Shown here: positions 1-8,966 of the stretch, piece by piece
Layout of the letters: each line of letters opens with the position of its first letter
Numbering within the stretch: position 1 is the stretch's first letter
Assembly (NCBI GenBank): GCA_043228905.1
Contig: JBHGNT010000006.1
Span: 3,844,001 to 3,908,000, forward strand
Source of the DNA: Azolla caroliniana
Taxonomy: Eukaryota; Polypodiophyta
DNA length: 64,000 nucleotides
Reading direction: 5' to 3'
Made by a program: the position numbers and the translations under genes
Notes under the pieces: model-generated
The model's database searches: none
Seen by the model: the letters and a program-made list of their open reading frames with translations, nothing else
What the model was told of the DNA's origin: nothing

Positions 1-1371
1 GGCACATGCAGTACCGTGAAGATCTCCATTGGTTCCACAATCTTCGCGTCTACGCACCCGATCTCCTCCAGTGAGAATGTGAAAGCCTTCCCGTGCCTCC
101 CGAGCATTCTTCGAAACCGGTCCTCTTCCGCCGGTAGTAGAAAACTATCCCCACCGATCTTGAGCCCTTGTAGCGTTATGTCGGTGAACGTGTGTCCTAT
201 GCTAGCCGGATCTCGTAAACTTGGGTCCGACGCGACCCCCTTTATCCGTAACTCGCTGCCCTCTGGCAAGGGTGCCGCGACTGGCCTCACCTTCCGGTCC
301 ACAGTCTTGTACTTCGCATCCACTCGGGCCGTCCGATCCGACTCGAGTCCACTACCGAAGTCGGCGATGACTTCGTACAACTTTTCCGAACATACCGGAA
401 TCGTCCGGTCCTCATTAAGGCCTTCTCCGAACACCTCCCGTAACTTCCCCAAGGTGTCATAGAAAAAGACTGCCTCCACGGCTCCGTTGATTTCCTCTTC
501 AGGGCCGAGGACTCTACATGCCCGAAGTCGCTCCTCCACCCGCTACTTTTCCCGGCCAACTACGCCGGCTATCATAAAAACCACTGCTATCGGAGAACCA
601 AAATTTTCTACCTATGGTACATGTGTTTTTGCCTATAGTACATCTGTGGGGTTTTTCCGGGGTGTTCGGACTATCGCAGCCCCACGACTTGATAGCCCTA
701 TCCGGGGTGTCGTCGCCGAGGGTCTCGCGGTTTTGCTCGTGGTTGGGTCGCACTGTCATGAATTGGACGGAATGCCAACCGTCTTGGCTCTTGACGTGCG
801 CGTACACCGAACCGTTGTCCATCACTTTAGTCTCCATGCATGCTGCCGTAATGTACGGTTCGCCGCGAATTACCAGGTGCGAGGAAGTCTCCTGCACAAA
901 GAAATGATGATCTATCTCGACGTCACCGATTTTCATGCGTACGTTCGGGCACGCACCATGCAACTCCTCTGTAGCGCGCGTCGCCACGCGTATCTTCCAC
1001 CCGTGCTTTGTGTTGATCGACCATTTCCCCTTTTTATAGAAGTCCATGGACGTCAGGTTGATCTCCGAACCGTGGTCTACCAATGCCACCACCGGCTCCT
1101 GGACGTCGCCGATCCGAACAGGGGTTTCCATAGTTGCCCTAGCCCAATGCGGCTTCGTGTTGTGGCTTTCTGCCAACTCGTTCTCTAGGGCCATGTCTTC
1201 GAAGTGTGCCGTCCACACTTCAACCGGCCTCTCCAGTTTCGGCTCCGCCGAGAGCCTCTTCCACTTCACCAAGTCCACGATGGAGTCGTGGAACTCCTTC
1301 TTGGTGATTCCCAACACCTCTCGTAAGGAAAACTCGACCTTGTTGTCGAGAATTCTCTCTTCCAGGACCTT
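1..1371 (-). pseudogene. retropepsin and pol linker of Gypsy element G (partial)
   Basis: On the minus strand 1317-514 encodes a retropepsin-like domain. The active-site region reads ALVDHGSEIN, where families usually have D-S/T-G; here it is D-H-G, which is unusual and may be inactive. The downstream ...HHFFV... and VIRGEPYI segment fits the second half of a pepsin fold. Around 490-520 the reading frame shifts. Past that point the minus strand encodes the linker typical of plant Gypsy pol (motifs RTIPVCSEKLYEVIADFG, KTVDRKVRPVAAPLPEGS, SLEEIGCVDAKIV, EIFTVLHVP), which normally leads directly into reverse transcriptase. That domain lies outside the window. Confidence 0.75.
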
Positions 1372-1374
1372 CTA

Positions 1375-3526
1375 CAGGTCTGTTGTTCGTTCTATTTCGG
1401 TGCTCAGCCGGAAATCAGCCTGCTTCTTCTTCTCCGGTGCGCTGGTGTTGGCAGCCTCATTCGGCTTCGGTCCGAACCGGATCTCGTACCGTTGAGAGGG
1501 GCCGCCCCCTTTGGCCTTTCTCGCGTGCTTGTCTTCTACTAGAACCTCGTAGTTCTGCCATGCGGCTTCTACCGGGTCGTCCCATCTGGTAACCTCTCGG
1601 ATCCGTTGTTTCGCACGGTGTCGCGTTGCTACTCGCGTGCGTGGAGAAGGGCGGGACCATGGGGGTCTTGGACTAACGAGTAGAGGAGAAGGAATCGGAC
1701 ACGGAATGGAAGCTTTGCTCGAGAAGAAGAAGAATGAACAAGAGATTAGATCGAACAAGAGGAAGATGGAGACAAGATAAACAACAAGATGTATTAAAAC
1801 GAAATGAACGATTACAAAATGGTGGCCGCATAGGCCGCACCAAACGACTACTCGAAACCCTAACCGACGAAGACGAAGATAAAGATAAAGAATCACTAAC
1901 CCTAACCCTAACGCTCGACCTATGTGGTATACCTCGCACACTCAAAATAGGCAACCCTCACAATGGTGCCTTCCCTCTCCTTTTATAGCACAAGGAGGGA
2001 AGACCGTTTACAAAAACGAGACTAAAATATCCCCTTTCATTCAAAGGGGATATTTGCCTTGATTTGGGGAGGGTGAGATTGATGGCCCCTTAACTCCCAC
2101 CTCCTCAGAAACAACTAGGTACCTATGTACTGCATAGTACCTCTCTCTCTCTCTCGCGTGGATGTGCGCACAAGACCACATTGCCTTTATACCTTAGGGA
2201 TCTTATGGGGCATTTCTAGCACCATACCCTTTTCCCCTATTATTATTACAAATACATTATGTACGTGTGCAACGTTGCACATCGCTCTTTGGCTCTCGTT
2301 CCTCGGGTTTCCGCTCGTGGACGAAAATCTTCACGACAACGGTCTGCCTCTTCCTTCTTCAGTCGTAGTCCATAGAGACCCTCTAGCACCAACGGCCAAA
2401 ATTCGGAGTCCTCCGCTTTCCGGGCCTCATCGCCCCCGACCCGGATTCCCGCCGATGCCGAGTAGTTAATGGCCTCTGTGTGTCGTGCCGCAGCCTCTTC
2501 CATCAACCGCTTCATTCTGCCGCGACCCGTATTCAACTCTAGGGCTTTCCGGGTCTCGTTCGCATGCACCTGCCCATTCTAGAGGTACACCACGTTGGTC
2601 CTGAGTGCCTCGGCAAAATCCGCCCATTCTTTCCGGATGTGGCCGACCGTGTCGCACCACATGCACCACTGCCCCGTCGGCGGCCTTCGGTCACGAGACT
2701 GTTCGCCGCTGTCCCTCCGGGCCTGTGCGATTTGGAGATCTTGCACCATCTGCAACAGCTCTTCTAGAGCCGCGCCTCTAGAGGGACCTTTGACCACTCT
2801 GCTCGGGGCTGAGCCCATCTCAAGCTAACTTCGAGTTTCTTCCTTCCTAGCCAGTACCGATACCGGCTCCTCGAGCTCCCTCGTCGGGACCGGCCTTGCC
2901 GACGACAAGCCCTCATCATTCCACTCGCGCCGCTTATCGAAACGACCGGAAACCCTCCTTACCATGGCCCAGTCTGCCGTGATCCCTTCATCCGTTTCCA
3001 ACAGGAGACCCACCTTCTCCCGGTCCATGGCGTACACCGACTTGATGAATAGTAGTACCCGGCTTGTGTCGAGCATGGTCCGGTCCTGCGTCGACAGCCG
3101 TGCGAACTGTTTTTCGAACTCCTGGAGGAGCGCCGACGTGTTCCTCCCCTTCCCAGGGCTCTCTAGCCACACCATGAAATCTCGCTTGGACAGCCGAAGC
3201 GAGTCATCGAACCCATACATCTCGAGGAGCCGCAACTCGGACTCCTCCCAAGTCCGGCATCCGGCTAGCACCTCGAGCACCTCTACGTGGATGCTCGACA
3301 TCACCACCCGAGGGAATCTGGACAACCGCCTGTCCACCAAGATATCCCTCATGATCATTTCGGCCCGGTAGGCCTCCAAGTAGCTCGTAGCATTATTCCC
3401 ACCGAATCGACCTATGGTGCTGACGATCGACTCAATGGCCTTGTCGAGAGCACTCGTTCCCTCGCAAGCGCTCACTAGCCAGTCGACGACTACGGCCATA
3501 GCCTCAGCAAGCTCGGATCCCCTCAT
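1375..3526 (-). pseudogene. gag region of Gypsy element G, broken by stops and a solo LTR
   Basis: From the Met codon ending at 3526 an open frame runs 233 codons to an in-frame TAG (2825-2827). The same frame continues to another TAG at 2579 and on to the solo LTR insertion at 2338. After the LTR and one copy of its 4-bp duplication the frame resumes and runs to a third TAG at 1372. The first part is an alpha-helical, charged gag-like protein. A zinc-knuckle-like motif lies near 2665 (CMWCDTVGHIRKEW), in which the last Cys of CX2CX4HX4C is Trp, so metal binding is probably lost. The next part is rich in Lys, Glu and Arg. The product would have been the nucleocapsid precursor; this copy cannot make it. 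Confidence 0.75.
1619..2338. repeat. solo LTR A (720 bp) inside Gypsy gag-pol, 4-bp TSD acgg
   Basis: The element begins TGTCGCGTTG and ends CTTCACGACA. It is flanked by acgg at 1615-1618 and acgg at 2339-2342. Deleting it with one acgg restores the gag-pol reading frame of element G (724 bp removed, 1 mod 3, matching the frame offset between the two sides). Both ends resemble the LTR at 3570-4235, so it belongs to the same or a sister family. It contains a short run of telomere-like CCCTAA repeats near 1897 and a (CT)n run near 2140. No internal region is present, so it is a solo LTR. Confidence 0.88.
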
Positions 3527-3548
3527 CCTTCACTCCTTTGCCGCCTCT

Positions 3549-3566
3549 TCACGTCGGGTTCACCAA
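3549..3566 (-). other. primer-binding-like site of Gypsy element G
   Basis: On the minus strand, three bases past the LTR end, the sequence reads TGGTGAACCCGACGTG. It starts with TGG (complement of a tRNA CCA end) and looks like the complement of a tRNA acceptor and T-stem. The tRNA species was not identified. Position and the TGG start are the evidence. Confidence 0.6.
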
Positions 3567-3569
3567 ATA

Positions 3570-4235
3570 TGTCGCGTTGATATGCGTGTGCGTAGAGAAC
3601 GAGGCGGGACCACGGGGGCCTTGGACCGAGGAATAACCGAATGAGGGGAAGGGATGGAAACTAACGATGTAATTCACACGCACACAGACCCACAAAATCA
3701 CAGGAATTGCAACTAACTACAGAACGCGAGATGGAGACAACAAATGTTTAAGTATATATAAATCAAGGTGTTACAACCGGCAAGCCGCCGAGTGATGGGT
3801 CCCAACGCCTGCACACACACACACAATGCGAGATGGAGACCCTGTCGGAAGCACTCGGGCGTCCCGTGGAGCAGAGTCAGCCTCCCAAAACCTGCACAGA
3901 ACGATTATGGAGACGACAAAGGAGAGGAGAAGCGCTCGGTTCCAGTCCGGCAGCACTTCGTCCTCCACAAAAACAAAATCCCCTTTTCCTTCTCACTTCT
4001 CCCTCTCTTTTATAGCCCAAGGATGGAGGCCGTTACCACCTGCTACATCATGTTCATTCCCTATCCTTTCGGACAGGGATACGGCTCGATTTCCTCCCTA
4101 CCGAATGCGTACTACCTAGGATTTCGCCTCAGGCGACTTGTACCTACCTACGTACTATACAACAAAACTTGTGCCCACATGTAAGGGCCGGTTTACGCAC
4201 GTTATACCCGGTCTCTGCCCAGGGACGGTTTTCTC
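3570..4235 (-). repeat. 5' LTR of Gypsy element G (666 bp)
   Basis: The plus-strand ends are TGTCGCG... and ...CCACGACA, giving TG...CA termini with a 5-bp inverted repeat (TGTCG/CGACA). The left edge abuts a primer-binding-like site and gag. The right edge interrupts sequence otherwise continuous with the Copia LTR (compare 4236-4260 with 13935-13970). The first ~90 bp and last ~100 bp resemble the solo LTR at 1619-2338, including the shared stretch gaggcgggaccacggggg (gggcgggaccatgggggt there). Confidence 0.85.
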
Positions 4236-4647
4236 CACGACACCGCAGACTCCGAACTATCACAATGAAGAGAAGGCGTACAATTAGAGACTCAGAGGCA
4301 ACAACCTCGAGCCCTGTTTCTTTGCACAGTGGCGGTTACAACAGAGTATCGCTCTGTATCTCTCCCTCCCTCTCTCCCTCTCTCTCTAGACAACAGTTAC
4401 AGCAATATACAAAAACACAATCACACGACTACCTAAAGTGATTGCCCTAAGTCATATTTATAGTTATATGAACTTAGGGCTATTTACAAATATAGCCTCA
4501 ATGGGCTTATTCAAGACATATTTACAAATCTGTCTTCTCTTCCGGTTCTCACCGGGTTCACCGATCCGGTTTTTGGATCTCTTCCGATTCCCACCGACTC
4601 TCTTTATTCATCACCGGATCCCATCCGGAGAAACCGATTTCCCAACA
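4236..4647 (-). repeat. 3' LTR of Copia F, truncated by the Gypsy insertion
   Basis: The segment reads TGTTGGGAAATC... on the minus strand from 4647 and closely matches the LTR at 13789-14357, including the (CT)n/(GA)n tract near 4360-4390 and the 'gattgccctaagtcatatt' block. It stops at 4236 where the Gypsy LTR begins; the remaining ~150 bp should lie beyond the Gypsy element, off the window. Confidence 0.85.
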
Positions 4648-4736
4648 GTGCATGCCATGAATTTTATGATGTGATTGGTTGTATTGCGCACAACCTCATT
4701 AGTCATGCATAAGATGCATATTTCACAAGGATGAGG
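4648..4736. repeat. 89-bp LINE-like segment, copy of 14358-14446
   Basis: The segment between the Copia F coding end and its 3' LTR nearly matches 14358-14446 (about five differences by eye). The right-hand copy is continuous with LINE reverse-transcriptase coding sequence: the reading of 'gaattttatggtgtgattgg' parallels the EFYNVIG stretch of the LINE near 19050. The left copy stands where a polypurine tract would be expected and none is seen. See the finding on this duplication. Confidence 0.75.
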
Positions 4737-5063
4737 TATGGGATGTCTTGTAAGTCTGATTTGCATCCGGCATGCGTACAACTTGTTAGATGTCAGTACC
4801 TTGGTCAACATATCCGACCCGTTCTCCTCCATGTGGATCTTCGTCATCATGAACTCTCGATCTTCAACTCACTCCCGGATCCAGTGGTACCTGCGTTGGA
4901 TGTGCTTCGTTCTAGAATGGTATGTCGCGTTCTTTGCAAGGTGGATGGCACTTTGACTGTCGCAGTAGAGCTGGTATTCCTCTTGCCAAATCTCTTGCTC
5001 TCCGATGAAGTCCTTCATCCATAAAATTTCCTTGCCGGCTTCCACGACTACCATGTACTCTGC
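4737..5063 (-). pseudogene. end of Copia F RNase H
   Basis: Minus-strand translation gives the C-terminal part of a Copia RNase H: EYMVVVEAGKE, then YCDSQSAIHLAKNATYHSR and TKHI, typical of the last RNase H motif, then HMEENGSDMLTKVL near the polyprotein end. It joins in sense with the RNase H part ending at 8967 once element E and its 5-bp duplication are discounted. The frame is interrupted by stops near 4866. Confidence 0.85.
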
Positions 5064-5340
5064 TGACAGGAATGCACGCTCCCTTCAGCCTCACTCGGCC
5101 ACAACCGAGTCTAAAATCGAAACACAAGGAAAAACGAGGAGTGGATGCACGACACAATGGAGAGAAGAGAACATAGGATGTTTACGTGGAAAAACCCAAA
5201 CTAGGGAAAAAACCACGGCAACCCACAGACTGCGAACTATCGCTATATCACAAAGATTACAACAGTGAGCTCACGGAGGCAACGACCTCGTGCTCACGAT
5301 CTTCGCCACAGGCGGCGGTTACAACAGAGGCAACGACCTC

Positions 5341-5386
<46 letters not shown>

Positions 5387-5706
5387 TACACTATTACGCT
5401 CTCTCTAGTCTTGCACCAACAAGAATGACAACGAACTACAACTAAGTTTGCCCTAAGTCATATTTATATTAATATGACTTTTCAGCTATTTACAAATATA
5501 GCCCCGATGGACTCTCAGAAACATATTTACAAATATGTCCCTTCATCCGGTGATCACTCCTTACCGGGCCTGCATCATCCGGCGCTTGCCGGGCACACCT
5601 CATCCGGTTCTCACCGGGTCTTCCGTAACCAGGTACTCCTCATCCGGTTCTCACCGGGTCATCCGTAGCCGGGTACTCCTCATCCGGAGTGACCTGTTTC
5701 CTAACA
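5064..5706 (-). repeat. 3' LTR of element E (643 bp)
   Basis: Plus-strand limits are TGACAGGAATGCACG... and ...CCTGTTTCCTAACA. It matches 6691-7006 plus 8569-8966 closely. It contains a (TC)n run at 5342-5382 and several CCGG-bearing units (tcatccggttctcaccgggt) between 5580 and 5690. Confidence 0.87.
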
Positions 5707-6690
5707 AACTTCCCCTTCACTCCGGCATTTACAGTCTGGGGTAAGGTGGAACGACGCTCCTGAGTCGACCACCCAGGTCATCTCATCGCCGGCAAGGTTT
5801 ATCTCACTCTCCTCAGTGATGAGCATCAACTCTTCTTCACTTGTCGCGATTGCCGTCTTCCCTTCCGGTCCGTTCCCCTCCTGTCTTTACCGTTCCGGTC
5901 CGGTGTCCTCTTCGAATCGGTACCGTCGGTTTCCTTGTCTTTTCAGAAATGCCGACAATTCTTCTAGAAGTGTCCCGGCTTGCCACAATAGAAGCAAGTA
6001 GGCCTTCCCCTTCACTTTGACCATGTCCCCGACTTTTCCCGGTTCTGGGGACTACGGTTTCTATGTCTTCCGCGTTCCGATTCGGTAAGGAGCGCTTTGG
6101 AGTCAGAGCTCGTATCCTTATCTTTCCGACGCGCCTCCTCATCTAGCAAGCTCGACTTCACTCTTGCTAGGGATAACAATTTCCCTTCCGGCCCGGCGTT
6201 GCCCAAGGTGACAACCAACGTCTCCCAACTATCTGGGAGGGAACCGAGCAGGAGTAGCGCTAGTACCTCTTCGGCGAGAGGTACTTCCAATGATGTTGCC
6301 TGGTGGATCAGCCCCTGGAAGGCATTCATGTGCTCCGCCATGCTGGAGCCATCTTGGTACCAGAGTCTTACTAGGTTCCGAAATACTGGAACCTGATTGA
6401 CAACATTTTTGTTCTGAAACATAATGCTGATCTTCTCCCAGAGCTCATGAGCCTTGCTCTCTTCATTGAAGTTGTTGTATAGGCTCATATCGATGAAGCA
6501 CCGTATGTAAGCCGTTCTCTTCATGTGCATCACCGTATGTCCGGTCTCTTGTCCCCGAACTGAACCGGCAGCCAAAGGTCCTTCACCACGAGCATGTCCC
6601 TCATCTTCGACTTCCACACCAAATAGTTGGAGCCGGTGAGCTTGAACATGCCTCCCAACGAATCGTCCATTTTTTTGTGTTGCCTCGCTT
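5707..6690 (-). pseudogene. gag and start of protease of element E
   Basis: From the Met codon near 6672 the minus strand encodes a Copia gag (motifs GGMFKLTGSNYLVWKSKMRD, FIDMSLYNNFNEESKAHELW, DGSSMAEHMNAFQGLIHQ). A stop and frame changes occur near 6012 and 6530. Next comes a zinc knuckle FYCGKPGHF near 5990, with TAG replacing the residue after HF. The region ends with protease residues TWVVDSGASFHLT near 5760, where the catalytic Asp is kept. It then breaks off directly into the 3' LTR; everything else of pol is missing. Confidence 0.82.
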
Positions 6691-7006
6691 TGACAGGAAT
6701 GCACGCTCCCTTCAGCCTCACTCGACCACAACCGAGTCTAAAATCAAAACACAAGAAAAAACGGGGAGTGGATGCACGACACAATGGAGAGAAGATAACA
6801 CAGGATGTTTACGTGGAAAAACCCAAACTAGGGAAAAAACCACGGCAGCCCACAGACTGCGAACTATCACTATATCACAAAGATTACAACAGTGAGCTCA
6901 CGGAGGCAACGACCTCGTGCTCACGATCTTTGCCACAGGCGGCGGTTACAACAGAGGCAACGACCTCTTCCTCTCTCTCTCTCTCTCTGTGTGTACACTA
7001 TTACGC

Positions 7007-8564
7007 TGTCGTGAAAATCCGTCACTATATGCGGATCGTGAGAGGAACCGTCGGGGTTCTGGACTAGAAGGATTTAGTGCAACACGTACAACACAAGCAA
7101 GTTTTAAGCATAAGACAAGTGGAAGAGAAAAATCATTAGTTTATTGCAAAAGAAAATCGATTCTTTATAATTTCAGAATCGTGTTACAATGGGTTGGGTA
7201 TGGAAATGAGAGATTAAATTTTCAAAGAAAGGAGCCAACAGCCATGCAAGGAGTGGTCTGATCTGAATACGAGAGATAATTTTTTACTAGAAAGATCAAG
7301 TAAACAAAGCTAGGAGTTTGATATCAATATGTGAGATAATTTGTTTCTCGAATCCGAGAGGGAAGAAGAAAGAAGGGGAAAAAAGAAAGACTAAGAGGGA
7401 AAAAATGGGACATATATTGAGCTCCTCGTTGATCCTCCTCCCCAATGTTACTTTGCATCCCCACTTTTAGTTGGATGGCCTCTATTTTTAGTTGTATGGC
7501 CTCTGCTTTTAGTTGCATGCTTCCATTTTTAGATGCATGCCTTTTACTTTTAGTTGCATGGCCTTGGCTTTTGGTTGCATGTGATTGTCCGTATAATTCG
7601 GCCAAATGACACAATCATCCATAAAGTTTAGCCCGTGCGCAATTCGTACGTGCGTCGCAACCAAATCGTAGACGCGTCCGCGCGCAAAAGTCTCGACCAT
7701 GTAGTAGTGTACGCATCCACGCATGTGCGCGTGCGCACACACGCGTCCGCGCACTCGTCCACACAAACGCGTACGTCCACGCATGCGCACACACGCGTTC
7801 GCGCGCTCGTCCGCACATACGCGTCCGTCCGAAACGTCCATGCGTACGCCCAAAACTTGCACACGCACGTACATCCGCGCATACATTCGAAAACGTCCAC
7901 GATGTACGCATCCACGCATGTGCGCGTGCGCACACACGCGTCCGCGCACTCGTCCACACAAACGCGTACGTCCACGCATGCGCACACACGCGTTCGCGCG
8001 CTCGTCCGCACATACACTTCCGTCCGAAACGTCCATGCGTACGCCCAAAACTTGCACACGCATGTGCGCGTGCGCACACACGCGTCCGCGCACTCGTCCA
8101 CACAAACGCGTACGTCCACGCATGCGCACACACGCGTTCGCGCGCTCGTCCGCACATACACTTCCGTCCGAAACGTCCATGCGTACGCCCAAAACTTGCA
8201 CACGCACGTACATCCGCGCATACATTCGAAAACGTCCACGCGGCCATGCACACCACATAGTGTAACCCAAGTCACCTTGAACATTCTGTGTTCCACACAT
8301 TGATAGAATGAATATGTTTTGGTTTCCCTTATATATCTTGGGTTCCAATGTTGTCCTATCTATGTGGGATATCTCACAGTTTTGTCTTTTCTTTCTTCTT
8401 CTTTAAACTTCTCACTCACATAGCTTGATACTTGTTTATCTGTTTCATGCGTAGTAAAATACATTATGAAACTCTTGAAGACATCTATCTATATGAATAC
8501 ATTAAGCTAATATTAAATAATTATTTTACTAGTTTTCACATTGTGTGTGAAAAACCACACGACA
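7007..8564. repeat. solo LTR B (1558 bp), near-perfect 4-bp TSD
   Basis: It begins TGTCGTGAAAATCCGTCACT and ends AACCACACGACA. Left flank is acgc (7003-7006) and right flank acgt (8565-8568). The uninterrupted version of the site is visible at 5390-5410 in the other LTR of E. The first ~70 bp closely match solo LTR C at 12206, and blocks near 8265-8390 match C near 12940-13050 (both carry atgtgggatatctcaca). It carries an internal GC-rich tandem array that C lacks. Confidence 0.83.
7711..8245. repeat. GC-rich tandem array inside solo LTR B
   Basis: Nearly three direct repeats start at catgtgcgcgtgcgcacaca (7722, 7917, 8061), so steps are 195 and 144 bp; the middle unit lacks about 51 bp. The array is rich in CpG and alternating purine-pyrimidine runs (gtgcgcgtgcgcacacacgcg). 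Open frames of more than 200 codons exist on both strands here, but their products are low-complexity Arg/Cys/Val or Thr/His repeats and are artefacts of the array. Confidence 0.9.
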
Positions 8565-8966
8565 ACGTGCTCTCTAGTCTTGCACCAACAAGAATGACAA
8601 CGAACTACAACTACCCTAAGTCATATTTATACTAATATGACTTTTCGGCTAGTTACAAATATAGCCCCGATGGACTCTCATAAACATATTTACAAATATG
8701 TCACTTCATCCGGTGATCACTCCTCACCGGACCTGCATCATCCGGCGCTTGCCGGGCACACCTCATACGATTCTCACCGGGTCTTCCGTAACCGGGTACT
8801 CCTCATCCGGTTCTCACCGGATCTTCATCATCCGGTTCTCACCGAGTCCCGGGTCATCCGTAACCGGGTACTCCTCATCCGGTTCTCACTAGGTCTTCAT
8901 CATCCGATTCTCACCGGGTCATCCGTAGCCAGGTACTCCTCATCCGGAGGGACCTGTTTCCTAACA

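Larger units (their letters stand above)
1..4235 (-). mobile_element. Gypsy-type LTR retrotransposon G, 3' part beyond the left edge
   Basis: Reading on the minus strand, the element starts with an LTR (4235 to 3570), then a primer-binding-like site, a gag region, a retropepsin region and the linker leading to reverse transcriptase, which lies outside the window. The order gag, protease, then pol with no integrase before reverse transcriptase fits Ty3/Gypsy. It is inserted in the 3' LTR of the Copia element that continues at 4236. The bases just right of the LTR are ccgc, the expected target duplication; its partner would be off the left edge. The coding region has several in-frame stops and a frameshift, so the copy is dead. 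A solo LTR of the same family sits inside its gag-pol region (1619-2338). Confidence 0.85.
5064..8966 (-). mobile_element. Short Copia relative E, non-autonomous, inserted in Copia F
   Basis: Two closely similar LTRs (5064-5706 and 6691-8966, the latter split by solo LTR B) flank an internal region of only 984 bp. That region encodes gag, a zinc knuckle and the first residues of protease, with no integrase, reverse transcriptase or RNase H. LTR ends are TGTTAGGAAAC... and ...CCTGTCA on the minus strand. Flanks are tctgc (5059-5063) and tctac (8967-8971), a 5-bp target duplication with one change, lying within F's RNase H codons. The internal region is closely related to F's gag, so E looks like an internally deleted cousin that would need proteins from another copy. 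Confidence 0.87.
6691..8966 (-). repeat. 5' LTR of element E, split by solo LTR B
   Basis: Parts 6691-7006 and 8565-8966 together form the LTR (about 714 bp without the insertion and duplicated bases). The right part carries more of the CCGG-rich units than the 3' LTR copy (8700-8950 versus 5570-5690), which explains the length difference. The LTR ends at 6691 in CCTGTCA on the minus strand and is followed directly by AAGCGAGGCAAC; the TGGTATCAG core present at the same place in F is missing. Confidence 0.82.

Noticed and set aside
1895-1920. CCCTAACCCTAACG, a telomere-like repeat
   Set aside because: Only two to three units inside solo LTR A; not a telomere or clear interstitial telomere tract.
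7509-8348. Long frames (180-279 codons) on both strands across the GC-rich array
   Set aside because: They repeat with the DNA units, exist in several frames at once, and show no fold or family motif; they lie in a solo LTR.
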